The notes below the pieces were generated by a model, which ran no database searches, was not told where the DNA came from, and saw only the letters and a list, made by a program, of their open reading frames with translations. The position numbers and the translations under genes were made by a program. 64,000 nucleotides of DNA from Ulota crispa (Eukaryota > Streptophyta > Bryopsida > Orthotrichales > Orthotrichaceae): contig OY987244.1 in NCBI GenBank assembly GCA_963920765.1, positions 10,170,501 to 10,234,500 on the forward strand, read 5' to 3'. Shown one piece after another: positions 11,950 to 24,448 of this stretch. Within the stretch, counting starts at the first letter, position 1. Every line of letters begins with the position of its first letter.

Positions 11950-13259
11950 TACATCTAAAACATTCTGGATTTTTCCTCTATAACCATTCTTGCATTGACC
12001 AATTACCTTCAAATTGCAATGTTCATTGGTTGAAATCCTTTCCTCGCCATAAAATTGTGGGTTTGGAGAAGATAATATTGAGTGTTGTTGCATTCAATCT
12101 AGCATTATCCTTTACAATATGAAATTAAATGAGCAAGGAGATTCATTGAATAATGTAAAATGAGCTGAATTAAATGGTAAGAAAACTAGTTGCAATTTGA
12201 ATCTACTAAGTAAACAATGGCTGGATTTTCAATAAAGACTAGTTGTGGTGTAAATATATAGGCAATGTTGGGTGCATGCACTCTCATGAGAAATGTTGGA
12301 TTCTTGCTTATGGATCAAAATTTCTTTGAACACTCTATAAAAGGGTTAAAGATCCTTCTAACTCATCAAGATTGGGTTGGGAATTATAATAATAACTTTT
12401 TACATTAACATTTCAAAGAAACTAGAGTTTGCTCCTTTTGATTGTCATTTTCTTCAACTAAATCCTTTGAATTGTAAACAAGGTACTTCCTGAGATTTGT
12501 GAATAAGTACCATCAATTTGTAGCATTCCTCCACCAAAGAATGGCACCATTAGTGCATGCTCATAGTCTTTGGTTGGTCCTTCTAAAGCCACATGTATCA
12601 GACTTTTCAATTTTGTTTTTGTCATTTGATTTTAGTTGTTCTTGCTTGATGCAATATTGAGCCTTGACAAAAACAATATCTCTTACATAGAAACATGAAA
12701 AAGCAAAAATAGCAAGAATAGAAATGGAAAGCACAAAAAAGCAACCATAAAATGAACAAGTCACTTGCAACATGGATATCATTTGGGAATAACGGTTGTT
12801 TCCAAACTCTCAATTGTTTTTCTATACCCTCTCCAATCATTGGCGCACTCAATGCTATGCTTTTTGTTTAGTTTTAGACATTGTGATCAACAATTAACTT
12901 GCTTATACCTTTCTAAGTTTGCTAGTTATTCAAGTGGATGCATTTGCCATATCAATGTGCAACAACAATAAACTCCATCAAGTTGTTGATTTTAGTATAT
13001 TTTGATTTTATCTAGAATAGGCTCATGAAAATTGATATAGATGGGTTGTATGAACCAACCAATATCTACTAGTTGAGTGTGTTCTATAAGTAGATCACAC
13101 TAGTTCCTCAACTCAATGGATTTTCTCTTCTATTGACAAACATTGTTGTAGTTTTTACCCTTCAAAAAATAGGGCTATACTATTTAGTATAGAAAGGCAA
13201 CATGATTGTAATGTATGTTTTTATTAGGTGTGCTTTTGTTTATAGATTTGGCCAACCAA

Positions 13260-13440
13260 CTAACATGATATAGTAATCTATTATGTGGATAACATAATTT
13301 TGAAAAAAAAATTGGTTAAGTGTTGTACTAATAAATTTGGGCAATTCCTCAAACTTGGAAAGGTTGAATTTGTTACATCATTGACTAGTGACATTGAGTT
13401 GCTCACATTACTACATTAGAGTTTCATATCAACTATGCCA
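13260..13440 (+). pseudogene. Possible degenerate Ty1/copia reverse-transcriptase remnant
   Basis: One frame reads YVDNIIL near 13282-13302, close to the YVDDIIL catalytic motif of copia RTs. It continues through LVKCCTNKFGQFLKLGKVEF in the position where copia elements have the stretch before LGIE. Stops and missing motifs surround it, and no LTRs were found. The match is short and could be chance. Confidence 0.2.
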
Positions 13441-14179
13441 TCACAACAAAATGATAAACTTGTAGCATTAAATAAACATGTACTTGATAAATGTATTACT
13501 CAATAGACTTTATCAATTGATCAATCTTATAGATTTTATTCCTTTATGACCTCTTATTGGCAATTTGGGTCCAACTACTCATACTTTGGATATACTTTTG
13601 TTATGGTAAAGATAGGACTCTTATACTTAGTATATATAAGTGACATTGATTGCTATGTTTGTGACCTTTAAGTAAGTTTTGTTAATAGGTATTGCCAATT
13701 ACTCAACACAATGGATCTTCCTTAGGATCTTCTTCCTTCCTAGTGTATTTGCATTGGCATTTTTAATTAAATTGTTGTCTGTAGCATTATTTTTACCATG
13801 GAAGACAACATTATAATAATAAATATAGATGTGGTGACATCAATAAAGAAATGTATCTAATTAATAAATTTGGCTAATTTGTGACAATAAAAATTGTATA
13901 TTAATCAAAGTATAAACAAAGTATCCTATGATTAAAAAAATTGTGAGTTTTTAACCTAAGTTACACTTGCTTATAAAGGATTGACAACATATTTGAAGCA
14001 AAAAGCAACAAGGACCATTTCCAAATATATGTTGTATGTAACAACGCTAATAAAAAGTTGAAAGGTGTTAATCAACAATAAAAAAAAGGTTGTTTTCCTT
14101 CTTGTTTTTAGAGTTTTACCTTATGATGGCATGTTCATAACATTTAGTAGCACAAGTAAAGGCTGCCCTCTCTCCAAGA

Positions 14180-14207
14180 GAATGGTGTGGAATATTCCAC
14201 ACCATTC
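14180..14207. repeat. Perfect 28 bp palindrome
   Basis: Perfect dyad with half-site GAATGGTGTGGAAT, followed at 14221-14246 by a near copy. Confidence 0.9.
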
Positions 14208-14342
14208 CATCCACTTGGATGAAATGGTGTGGAATATTTCACACCCTTCTTTAGCTATGGGGAGACTTGGTTGAATTTATCAAAGTTTATGAAAGGGAGG
14301 CTTAGTTCAGTGCACACACGTCAAGGGGGCGAGACGTGTTAG

Positions 14343-14368
14343 AAAATTATTATTATTATTATTATTTT
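14343..14368. repeat. (ATT)n microsatellite
   Basis: About eight ATT units. Confidence 0.9.
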
Positions 14369-15079
14369 GTCAAGATGAAGTTCGTGAATGATACTTGAAG
14401 AGAGGGTAAGACAGCCTCTCTTCAGGCTACTGAATGTTATGTTATGATTACCGAAGTGATTATAAGATAAATAAATTTACTTGTACAATACCCAAAAATT
14501 GAAATTTTTGATATAATAGAATAATAGATAGCTCTTAATTATTTTCAGTGGAAAATCATAGTTGTTCCATGTGTAAAGCCATTCAAATTTATATTTGGGC
14601 ATTTTGACGAAGGTTCATTGTGTATGTTGTTTTATAATTTTTATTTTACTATCTACTATGTGTTTTTATTAAATTCAAGGTTTAATGTGATGTGACCTCT
14701 TTTGGTTCATGTCGTTTGAAGCAGCTACCTCAACAAATAAATAAATGAATAATCTAAAAACATTGATGTTTTGAGGAATGAAAAGTGCAAAAGGTTTTAA
14801 TATGCATATCAAAACTTGATGTTTTCATACATGCATATTTGTTTATATTCTTATGTTTATCTTTCAAAATTTATATGGTGTTGATTTTTTGTAAATATTA
14901 TAAATAAAAAATGTACAAATAGTCATGAAATGACTACTCGTTTTTAAATATCCAACAACTAAATAATTTTCATGCCATCTAGTTGATAATGTTGTAACAT
15001 AGTGAATGTGTATATATAAAATCACACTTGCAACAAATGAAGATCATGAAACATAGTTGTTAAAATTATGTGTCATTAA

Positions 15080-15995
15080 CCCCTAAAGGACCAAGCTCTT
15101 TTCTGGTGAAAATCACTTAAAACTAAATTTTAAGGGAATGTGTAGAAAGATAACAAAATAAGTTTTTGTTATAAATTTGATTGCAGGATCTTGCCTTAGA
15201 CTATGAGAGGAACTTGTAAGAAAAAAATAGGTTATTTCAGATGATGAGGAGTGAGATATCAACATTTGAAGTGAAGAAAAAAAGTTTTTCCTACTGCCCA
15301 AATATTTCAGAAGCCTTTGACCACTTTTATAACAAAAATATTACTCTACATAAAGATGAGGTTTATTTTATCCATGTAGAAGATCAAGTTAGGTATGTGT
15401 AAGAGAGTTTTCAAATGAATTGGAGGTGTGAAACATACCTCAAAAAATCTTTGAATGCCAAAAGGTCATAAAGTTTGCAAGTACACTAAGCAAAATTGGA
15501 GGATTTATGTATAATTTAGGAATTTGAATTACGTCAATCTAAATAGTGAAGGCAAGGGCTACTTGCCCACTACATTTTGGAAAAAAATAAAATAAAAAGA
15601 AAATACACAAACCACTTGAAAAATGAAAGTACCAAATTTTACAAGGGACAAAAAGGAATGGAGGGTTGGGAGTCCCTCAAGACATGCTCCTTCCACTCCA
15701 CTCCCCTTTATCTAAGTGTTCACCCCTTGTGCCTAAAAGGGCTGACCCTCTTTGAAGTCAACATCCACTTGCAAAGGAGATGCCTTGCCAAACTGCCCCT
15801 CCTCCTCTAGTTTTGATAATTTCTTGCTTAACCTCTTCAATAAATGTTGGAATGAACCAAAAATTTGACGCTTGCCTAAATCTTTGAATCCCCCATCTTC
15901 CATAAAAGTTTCAAAAAATCATACAAAGTAGTTTAGTTGTAGGTACATGCCCAAAATTCCATTTGTCCTCTAAAGGGACAATGATCCTTTTAGGG
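15080..15995. mobile_element. TTAA-flanked piggyBac-like element, family D
   Basis: 916 bp, TTAA at 15076-15079 and 15996-15999. Left end CCCCTAAAGGACCAAGC; right end reversed CCCTAAAAGGATCATTG. The right half, reversed, carries the family-D tract with gggcatgtaccta and ttttttgaaactttta, shared with 23525, 41814 and 57155. Confidence 0.85.
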
Positions 15996-16909
15996 TTAAT
16001 GCAAATTTATAACAATGTAAAATTGTATTGTTTACAGAATTCCAAATATATAGTGCAAGACATCACAAACCAATAAATTATTGGCCAAAAATGTCAAAGA
16101 GTTGTTGAATTTGATTTCCTATAACTTTTTTTTGACAAACAACAATTCTAATTTGTTTCAGTAATTTTTATTTGTAAAACCTGATTGTTTACAAATAGTT
16201 TCAGCTTTTGGAGGGGTGCCAAGAACAACTCATATGGTTGCTAGATTCTAGTTGGTTTATGCTAACATGCACCATATAACCTACCAACTGTGCAAACTTT
16301 TGTGAGGAGTTACAACGTATAGGATAACTTTACCTCAACAAACTGAACATTGAATGAAAAAGTTATTTTACGGCAAGCTTGTTTGTTGCTCAAAATTTGT
16401 ACAAAATACTTTTCTAAGATTTAAGTTGCAATTCAAAGATTTCAACCACTTATTTGAGTTTTTAGATCCTCATAGTATTTTGTGATATATTTTTATTCTT
16501 TGCCTTGTTTTCGCAATTCCAGACAATACCCCTCCAACGATTTGGAGTACCTAGGGGATACTCGCACATGCAAGCAACCCGACTTAGAACACAAATAGAA
16601 AATTAGTATAATACAATATCTGTAATTTTTAATGTTTTTGATATTTTCTAAAGTTTCATTTTAATTATTTCAATCCTCTGAACTTTAATTGTTAGTTTTT
16701 AGTTTTTTGCTTCGTGGCGTGTAGCATACTATAGTAGTTTGTTTGTGTGTTCAAAACATTTCACAAGCAGAGCAAAGCTGCGGGCAGATATGCATCTGCC
16801 CGCATGGGATATTACGATCTTTGGGGGCCCTGTAGAATATCCGGCCTTCGATTGTGAGCCACAAGAATGACTTGTCACATGCAGTCACTCCATATACGGT
16901 TTTATTTAA

Positions 16910-17541
16910 CCCCTAAATGCCCAAGGCCTTTTTGAACTTCCTAACATTTTCATGAAAGTGAATAATCAACCAACCTTTTCATAAATTTCATCAAGCTTTT
17001 TTTTGAATGTAACTGTATAAATTTAAACTAAACATGTTAGAGATCACATTGGAAAAGAAAACATAATAATATCAAGATTATAAAGTTTGAACTTAAGGGT
17101 GTTAAAATTGCAAAAGTGACTTGAAGTCTTTCAATTTTCATTTTACATGTCAAATTTAAGAAGTTGGTTACCATAAAAGTATGAGGTTTAAGGTCATTAC
17201 ATGTTTAACTTTGATCAATTTAGAACTTTCAAAATCTACTCCTCTATTTTTTTTTTAATGCATTTCTAATGTGGATTATTCTCCAAGATCTAGTGTATTT
17301 GAGGTTTCTTTTTAAGATTTTCCAACACTAAAAAATTCAAGATTGCAGCAGACACCCTTGTATAAAATCTTGAGTAGAAAAATCATCAACATTCATTTTT
17401 AAGATCAGATTTTTGATGTTAAAGATAGACTTCAAAAGAAACTTGTATTGAATTTTTTACTAAAAATAGTGATTTGATAAGTTTTTATTCAACTTCAAAG
17501 TTTTGCAAACACCGCATTTGGGTACCTTGGGCATTTAGGGG
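16910..17541. mobile_element. TTAA-flanked piggyBac-like element, family C
   Basis: 632 bp, TTAA at 16906-16909 and 17542-17545. The ends are near-perfect inverted repeats beginning CCCCTAAATGCCCAAGG. Interior homologous to 58436-59084 (same order of motifs, including catgttagagatcacat and gggtgttaaaattgcaaaag). Confidence 0.9.
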
Positions 17542-17947
17542 TTAAAACCCAATGTGGCTAAAATACTGCTAAATGTGCTCACCTTCACATTTAGCACTAT
17601 GGTACTCACATTTTTCTTTATATATTTAATCATGTGTTTTTTTGGCATATATTTTACAAAATTTAGCAATGTTTTTGAATATTGGTTACATTTGATATTT
17701 TTGCCTGCACAATAGCAACTGACTTTGTGAGAAGGAGGTGAGTTATTGAGGATACTGTTTCTTAGCCAATTCATAAAAGAACCAAACATAATAAAGAGAA
17801 TCTTGCATTTTTGCTACTTCAAAGAAAAATGTGAGTTATAAGAAAATTAAGGAAACCCATTAGAAGAAAATGTGCAATAAACAACTAGTCCTAAACAACT
17901 GCAAACGTTCTAAACAACTATAATTTTGTCATTGTGTAGTTGTTTAA

Positions 17948-18362
17948 CCCCTAAAAGCCCACTTGTCCCTAAGGGGGACAAAATGGACTTTGGGCAGCTC
18001 ACTGCAAGTGGACGTTTCATCTTTTTTCTTTGGAAATTTCACATATGACGTATCCAAGGAGTAGTTTTAAGGTCCGACAATTTTCATAACTTTTGACTAC
18101 ATGGTTCAAAAGTTATTGCATGAAATGTTGTTTTTTTAAAACTCTGGGCAGCTTGGGCAGCTCAAAAAACTTCTTTAAAAATTATTATTTTTTGAACTTT
18201 TTTTTGAAATTTGTTCTTTAGACTTATGAGTACTTGGGAAGCTTTGATCCATTCATTTTTGACTAATGATATGAAGGTTATGAGATATTTTAGTTTGTGA
18301 GTAGGTATGGAGCTGCCCAATATCAAAATTTTACCAAAAAACATTGCTTGGGCCTTTAGAGG
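17948..18362. mobile_element. TTAA-flanked piggyBac-like element, short family-D relative
   Basis: 415 bp, TTAA at 17944-17947 and 18363-18366. Left end CCCCTAAAAGCCCACTTG followed by a GTCCC...GGGAC mini-palindrome; right end reversed CCTCTAAAGGCCCAAGC. Shares the tract tttagacttatga...gaaggttatgaga with 23525 and 41814. Confidence 0.85.
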
Positions 18363-18900
18363 TTAAGACACTTGCAATTGTTATGAACCAGTCGTTTAGG
18401 ACACTTTTTTGTTTTAGTGACCTATGCTTTGCGACACAACTGTTAATTTTCTCAACAACCCCTTGGGTCATCAATGGTTACAATTTGTTTTATTTTACTC
18501 TCGACCTTCGTTTTATAATATTTTCAACCTCAAAAACCACCACCTTTGCGGCCACACAATCAATCAATCATTTCCAAATTCAATCTGGTATGAATTTAGT
18601 GTAGCTATTAATTTTTATGTGTTACTATGTGCAACTAAATGCTACGATAACGTATTTTGTTCTGGAGGTAAAATAAACATTTCTTCAGATTTTGGTTGTT
18701 GAAGACGGAAAAACATTAGTGAATACAGCAAAACTTGTTGTCATTGATTTTTGGAGGAAAAAATCCATGGCACAAGTAGTCATGAAAAGTAGACTTTACG
18801 AAGGAATTGTTGAGAATTAAGACCATTTGTGGTTATAAGCAAACTCACTTTAGAATCCATCATATCTTTGCCGTAAAGCCTCAAGTGTGTATATGTCATG

Positions 18901-19010
18901 CAAAATTCTATTAGCATTAGAAGTTCAAAATTCTATTAACACTAAAAGTTCAAAATTCTATTAACACTAAAAGTTCAAAATTCTATTAGCACTAAAAGTT
19001 CAAAATTATC
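18901..19010. repeat. 25 bp tandem repeat, four copies
   Basis: Units beginning caaaattctattagcattag at 18901, 18926, 18951 and 18976, plus a partial fifth. Confidence 0.95.
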
Positions 19011-19194
19011 TACTATAAAGCACAGGGAGCACAGGGTGCCTGTTGGTCATCCAAAAATTGAAATCTAAGATGGGGGAGACTGATAAGAAGGCATGAAAAT
19101 GGAGAGTAAAAGGTCACATAAAAAATCATCACTAACTCAATGCCAAGGTAAGGCATACCTGTTGGAACAAAGCTCATCATGAAACTAATCTCTA

Positions 19195-19485
19195 CTTTAA
19201 ATAGTGCATTTAGGTTTCCCCACACTAATTTATAGACATTTTACACTAAATAAATACTTACTAATATTGTAATTATTCTCATTAATAATTATTGTAATTG
19301 ACAATTCACTAGCAACAATAAGTGTTTGGCAACAACGACTACATTGGGGAAAAACAAACTAACTGCATTCATACTATAAACCACGTAAAATCCTAGTATC
19401 TTGAGAGTCTCATAAACGTCCACATGAAGCAATGAGTCATGAGGTAACTTTTTAGGGTTAGGCAACCAAATTGCAATATTTAGTG
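19195..19485. mobile_element. TIR MITE, CACCAAATAGTGCATTTAGG family (decayed)
   Basis: 291 bp, left end CTTTAAATAGTGCATTTAGG preceded by TA, right end ...ttgcaatatttagtg. More diverged than the other two copies. Confidence 0.55.
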
Positions 19486-19540
19486 TTCAATATATGAACA
19501 ACAAACTTCTCTACAAAGGGGGTCAAGAAAAACTACAAGT

Positions 19541-19714
19541 AAGGTAGGTATATCCAATCCCAATCATGAACCTAATGCTATCACTATGTACACAAGGTGT
19601 TCAGACACAAAAGATAAGCTATCTATGGAGTACCTAGCTTGAGTTCCAAAATGAACACCTTGTGTACATAGTGACAACATTAGGTTTATGATTGGGATTA
19701 AATATACGTACCTT
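19541..19714. mobile_element. Hairpin MITE
   Basis: 174 bp consisting of two ~62 bp inverted arms (left includes atgtacacaaggtgttc; right gaacaccttgtgtacat) around a ~50 bp loop. Confidence 0.7.
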
Positions 19715-19716
19715 AA

Positions 19717-20095
19717 CCCTTAAAGGACTAATGGGTGACCATGCCTAAACCAAGGCGCAGCCCACGGGGAATTCACTATTCAATCCCTCTATAGCAGTGT
19801 GACATGTGCTCATAAAGGCCAATATTCTCCCCAAAAGTGCAAAAATCAGTAGTGCCCTCATGAAAATTGTAGGAAGGGCAGCAAAAGGGTAGCACAAGAC
19901 ATCTACATCTTTTCACAAATTGAAGTTTAAACAAATATGGGGGCATGTAAAGTAGCAATTTTTGGCATTCAAAGATTGAGCACATCTCCTTAACAACTTT
20001 CAGAAGATAAAAAATTAAATTTTTTGTTTTTTTCCATCCTCTGGGTGCTTCTTAGGCACTGAAAGGACGATTTTCGTCTCATGGACGTTTAGGGG
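19717..20095. mobile_element. TTAA-flanked piggyBac-like element, family A (inverted)
   Basis: 379 bp, TTAA at 19713-19716 and 20096-20099. Left end CCCTTAAAGGACTAATGGG; right end reversed CCCCTAAACGTCCATGAG. Interior (gtgccctcatgaaaattg) is the reverse of the family-A copies at 3080 and 40442. The left TTAA overlaps the edge of a hairpin MITE (19541-19714). Confidence 0.8.
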
Positions 20096-20239
20096 TTAAT
20101 GGTTTTTTTAAAAACATTGAGTTCAATTTGTTTTTTGTTTGTTTGTGTCAGTTCCAACAACTCCGCCACTTATTTTGTTTGAAATATTGTGTGAACATAC
20201 CTGCTTGTCTACTCTACCTACAGCAATGACTGTTTTGAA

Positions 20240-20500
20240 TTTATTACAAGTGTGGTCATATGGGCTTGGGGTGCCAATGACAAGGGGCCCTTTCCTGACA
20301 AAGGCTGTGAGCCACAAGAACCAGAAGCGGCGCTGTCCAGGTGGCATCGCCAGGGGTGCTGTGAAGAGAAATGCAGGGCACAACGCCGGTCCAAGTCCAC
20401 ATCCTTTTTCCTCGGCCCCCCAGACCAATGGTCAGGAAGAACCGGCTATCGTTACAAAGCCAGCCGGTTGAAACGGCAGGGAAAACCGATTGAATTCATG
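20240..20500. other. GC-rich block between two elements
   Basis: About 260 bp of GC-rich sequence between a TTAA element and a TIR MITE. Several overlapping short frames exist on both strands and none resembles a known protein. Confidence 0.3.
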
Positions 20501-20572
20501 TTCTGGAATATTTTAGTATAAGAAGTATATGGTTGCATGCATAGCAAAAGCTTGTTCAAACTGAGAAACAAT

Positions 20573-21008
20573 AGGGTAGTCACAGTTGCATTTCCGCATT
20601 CTCAATCTTCATGGAAAACTTCAATCTTCATGGAAAACTGCCGTGGCGCTTCTTTCGCGACTCGCGCGAGCGCAGTTTCGTGGAAATGGAGAAATATTTT
20701 TATCAGCGCCCAGGCATGAAGAAATTGGCTAAGAAAATATTTTGCGTGAGTATTCTTACCATAGTCCGTTTGTTTACCTGCTCTTGAATTGTTTTTCACC
20801 CTCTCTTTTTCTGCCCCTCCAATCGGTGGCCGAGTTGCCTTCCTCTAAGTAATACATTCTCCATTCTTCATTCTTCAATCTTCATCACCCACAAAAAGAA
20901 TGTCACACCTCCTTCCATGGAGAACTGCTCCCACTGACTCCTATATTCCCTTAACGATTTTTCAATCTTCACGGAAAATTCCCTCTCAGATCAACCGTGA
21001 CTATCCCT
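20573..21008. mobile_element. TIR MITE, AGGGGTAGTCACGGTTG family
   Basis: 436 bp, ends AGGGTAGTCACAGTTG and CAACCGTGACTATCCCT, flanked by AAT on both sides (20570-20572, 21009-21011). Sister copy at 45759. Confidence 0.75.
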
Positions 21009-21241
21009 AATGGATTATAGCCGGCAGAAGTTAAAAATCTCTCCAAATGATATCCAAAACCAATAATTGGAAAGAACAAACTGTCAATATAAAGCTTGCT
21101 GGTTGAATTGGTAAAAAAAACTGGTTGAAACCTTGCCAAAATTATATAATTAAAATTGATTGTACTATAGCCATAATAAATATCCAATGCATGTTTAAGA
21201 AAAATTGGTTGAAATCGAGAAATAATTGATTTTTAACTACA

Positions 21242-21548
21242 CACCAAATGATGCATTTAGGTTTCCCCATACTAATTTCTTGACATTTTGCACTATTTTG
21301 ATATTTAGCAAGACTACAATAACTTTTGATAATAATTTTTGTGATAAACAATGGAGGAAGCAAGTAGAGGTTGGGTGCAATAACAAGCACCAAAGTCAAG
21401 GAGTAGGGAAGCTAAAACTTTACACACAATCAAGAATTATTGTAGCATAAAGAAAGTTGCATGCCCTTTAAGTGACCAAAGGTGAGTCATAAGGTAACTT
21501 TGCCAGGGTAGCCTAATTGTTAAGGCAACTTCAATGCACTATTTGTTG
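21242..21548. mobile_element. TIR MITE, CACCAAATAGTGCATTTAGG family
   Basis: 307 bp, left end CACCAAATGATGCATTTAGG, right end ...TCAATGCACTATTTGTTG then TA. Same internal order as 35905-36231 (taatttcttgacattt, gataaacaatgga). Confidence 0.7.
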
Positions 21549-22356
21549 TAGCAAAGCTCAAACATTTTTTCAAATGGCAAACGCTCCCCCCTTCCAAACA
21601 AATAATCAAGTGCCAATTTCATTCATAACTAGAACTAGAGGCCCATTTAGGTTGACCGCAGAGAGAAGAGAGAAACATTGAAATCTTTACAAGGCGTACA
21701 ATTTCGAAAGCAAGCTTTGGTCAAGGTTTCGGAAAGGTCCAAGAAATCTATTCAACTTTTACAAAGCTAGAGGCTAGTGAACCCCTGGACTCCTTCAACC
21801 TCCTAATGGAAACATGCTCCAACCCAAGGTTCTATTTTTGACAATTATTTTGCATAAACCTTACCTAAAACTACCTTTGGCTACCATTATACTAAGAAAT
21901 TCAAGTGAAAATGTGAATGAAATTGCCAAATCTCTCCTTGAACAAACACCCAGTTTGCTAGATGTTGGATGAAAATAGCTTGTATTAATAGTTTTTTGGA
22001 TGAACTTGTACACATCATTCATTCTTTCTAATTTTAACCAATTTTCTTGTACCTCCGTGCATTCCAGGGTGCGGGTCGCTCTACCTTGGCCAAAACAAAA
22101 AATTATACCTTGCTCTAACCTAAAGAGCAGATTTTCCAAACTTCCAAATATCTAGGCTAGTGTGAGGGGAGATTTTGAGCTCCTTCAACAAAAATCCAAA
22201 AATTCTCATTCTCAGCTGATTTATTAGTGCATGCGTTGGTTATTGCCTATATATCTACACTATAATTAAGAAAATTTTCAAAAATTAGTTGGTTTTTAGC
22301 CGATTTTTATAAAATTTTATTTGGTTTTTTCCTCTTTTATTCGGCTGACTTTTTAT

Positions 22357-22454
22357 TGTTTTTGGCTCTCCTTGTACATTGATCTAGGCTCAAGGTTTAA
22401 TTTTTTGTTTTTGGCTCTCCTTGTACATTGATCTAGGCCCAAGGTTTAATTTTT
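22357..22454. repeat. 49 bp tandem duplication
   Basis: Two nearly identical units starting tgtttttggctctccttgta at 22357 and 22406. Confidence 0.95.
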
Positions 22455-22489
22455 TGGCAAATTCTTGCTGCGTGTCCCTTTGACAGTGG

Positions 22490-22880
22490 AGTATTTCCGG
22501 AGGGAAGCTGAAGCACTAAGGAAACCTGTCGGAATTCGCCACAAAATTAAACCCTGTCGACTAGGCTACACTAATTCCCACGTCAGCATGTGGCTCACAT
22601 TGCGTACGGTTCCTGAGGCTCGGTGCCTGTCGTAACATATACATGCAGTCGTGTTAGCTTCGGCAGCTGGTCCGACACCTCGGTATGATGAGGTGGCAGG
22701 CTCGTCCGGCATCACGGGCCTGCCACCCCACGCGCCGAACGTCCGGGCACCAAGTAAATGATCTGGCTCCACAGCGTCCGGACATGAGAAGGGCGTCACC
22801 GCGTCAGCAACCGTGCGTGTCCAGCTCCAGCATTCAAGTTCTGCACATATCGCCCTATTCATGTGGATAAGCTGCGTGTA
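22490..22880. other. GC-rich island of unknown nature
   Basis: About 390 bp much richer in GC and CpG than its surroundings. It has an open frame of about 98 codons on the minus strand (22566-22862) and a 10 bp stem ggtggcaggc/gcctgccacc (22691-22728). The frame's protein (for example GARTFGAWGGRPVMPDEPAT) is unrecognised. Candidates are a captured gene fragment, an unrecognised repeat or a non-coding RNA. Confidence 0.35.
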
Positions 22881-23105
22881 CTAGACCACAGACCGGGGAG
22901 TTATTTTTTATGAAACTGGGTGGACTTCGACTTGGTTTACTGGAGTTCATGAGAAACTATCAAGTTGTGATTTTTTGAATATAAAAACACCTTAAAATTT
23001 TTAGACACTTGACTCCCAGTGTAACTGCTTGAAGCTAACTTTGTAAATTCAACTACTAAAAATCATAGATTGAGACATTTTAAGTCCTAAATCAACTAGC
23101 CTTAA

Positions 23106-23383
23106 CCCCTGAACATCATGAAAGCCCTTTGCGGCCATATGTATGGTCGTATGTACAGATATATTTGTGTCATGAAAGTTCTTTGCGTATATATGTATGG
23201 CCGTATGTATAGACATATTTGAGCTATTTTGAGGACTTTCCAAATAATTTTATGTAACTATCATCATACAACTTTTCAATATGCATGGTTGTAACACTTA
23301 ATTTTCAACTAATTCAAACTTCTGAATATTGGTTGCGATTGTATTTGGTACCATAGCTCCAGAGCCCAAGGGGCCTTCAGGGG
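23106..23383. mobile_element. TTAA-flanked piggyBac-like element, short
   Basis: 278 bp, TTAA at 23102-23105 and 23384-23387. Left end CCCCTGAACATCATGAAAG; right end reversed CCCCTGAAGGCCCCTTGG. Contains an internal imperfect ~60 bp duplication (tatgtatggtcgtatgtaca versus tatgtatggccgtatgtata). Confidence 0.8.
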
Positions 23384-23524
23384 TTAAAAGCTTCGACAAG
23401 AAAAGCTTTATTGTTGGGTCACACCCATGCAACTTACTATTGTAACTTTCAACCCAATCAAATGTCTCCTATTGTGTTAAAACATTTAAAAAGAAACCAT
23501 TTTTTGTCAAGACACTTTGTTAAC

Positions 23525-24444
23525 CCCCAAAGGACCAAAGTCCCCTCGGGGGACATCCGGGATTTTGGGCATGTACTTATGGCTAAACTACTTTGCGTGA
23601 TTTTTTGAAACTTTTATTGAAGGTGAGGAATTCAAAAATCTACGTGGGAATGTAATTTTTTCTTCATTCTCACATTTATTGAAGAAGCTCAAAATGACTT
23701 TATGGAAAATAGGGGACCCCGGGCAGCCAAAAACTTCTTTAAAAAATTTATCTTTTCAAATAAAAATCTGAAATAGGTTCTTTAGACTTATATAGATGTG
23801 GGGAGCTTTGAATCATTCAATTTTGATAAATGAGATGAAAGTTATGAGAAGTTTTAGTTTGCGGGTAGGTGCGGTTTTGCTCTAAAAAAATAACTTATAA
23901 ACTTCATTTTTGAATGCAAATTTAACATTTTTGATAAAAAGACTATTGGAAAGGGTGAAAATTGCTTGCTAGAACAATCTTGCCATTGGAATTATTATGA
24001 TTCAATTCCATTGCAACGTTATTAACAATGTATGATTTTGTTCAATCTCAAACCTTCTTCTATTTAATGTTTTTTTTAAGAACAATAATTAAGTATTTTT
24101 TGTTTTGGTTTTTTTCCAAAGATTCTCAACTCAATTCCCCACCATACAAAAATAAACCTCAAAACTCCATGGTGCAAAAAATTTAAGTTCAAAAAGTTCA
24201 AAGTCAAATAATATAATCTTGCAAGGTGCAAAAAAGCTTATTTTTTACACTTTCAAAGCAAATATCTTGCAATTTGTGCGGTCAAAGTTTTTAAATTTTG
24301 AATAACACATTCTTATACAAGTCTAGTACAAGATCCTATGGTTAGATATGCAAAAAGACCAATTTTCAAACTTTTTACTCTTTACCATAAAAGTGGCAGT
24401 TTTGAAAGTCTCTTGACAAAATAAAGGCCATGGTCCTTTAGGGG
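23525..24444. mobile_element. TTAA-flanked piggyBac-like element, family D
   Basis: 920 bp, TTAA at 23521-23524 and 24445-24448. Left end CCCCCAAAGGACCAAAG, then the mini-palindrome GTCCCCTCGGGGGAC; right end reversed CCCCTAAAGGACCATGG. Strong similarity to the arms of 41814-42531 over about 300 bp. Confidence 0.9.
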
Positions 24445-24448
24445 TTAA

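Larger units (their letters stand above)
12000..15075. other. Intergenic, mostly unrecognised
   Basis: AT-rich. Apart from the possible RT relic near 13280, the palindrome at 14180 and an ATT microsatellite, nothing could be assigned. Confidence 0.5.

Noticed and set aside
20123..20521. Overlapping 89-110 codon frames on both strands
   Set aside because: They overlap, none resembles a known protein, and they run out of a TTAA element into a GC-rich block.
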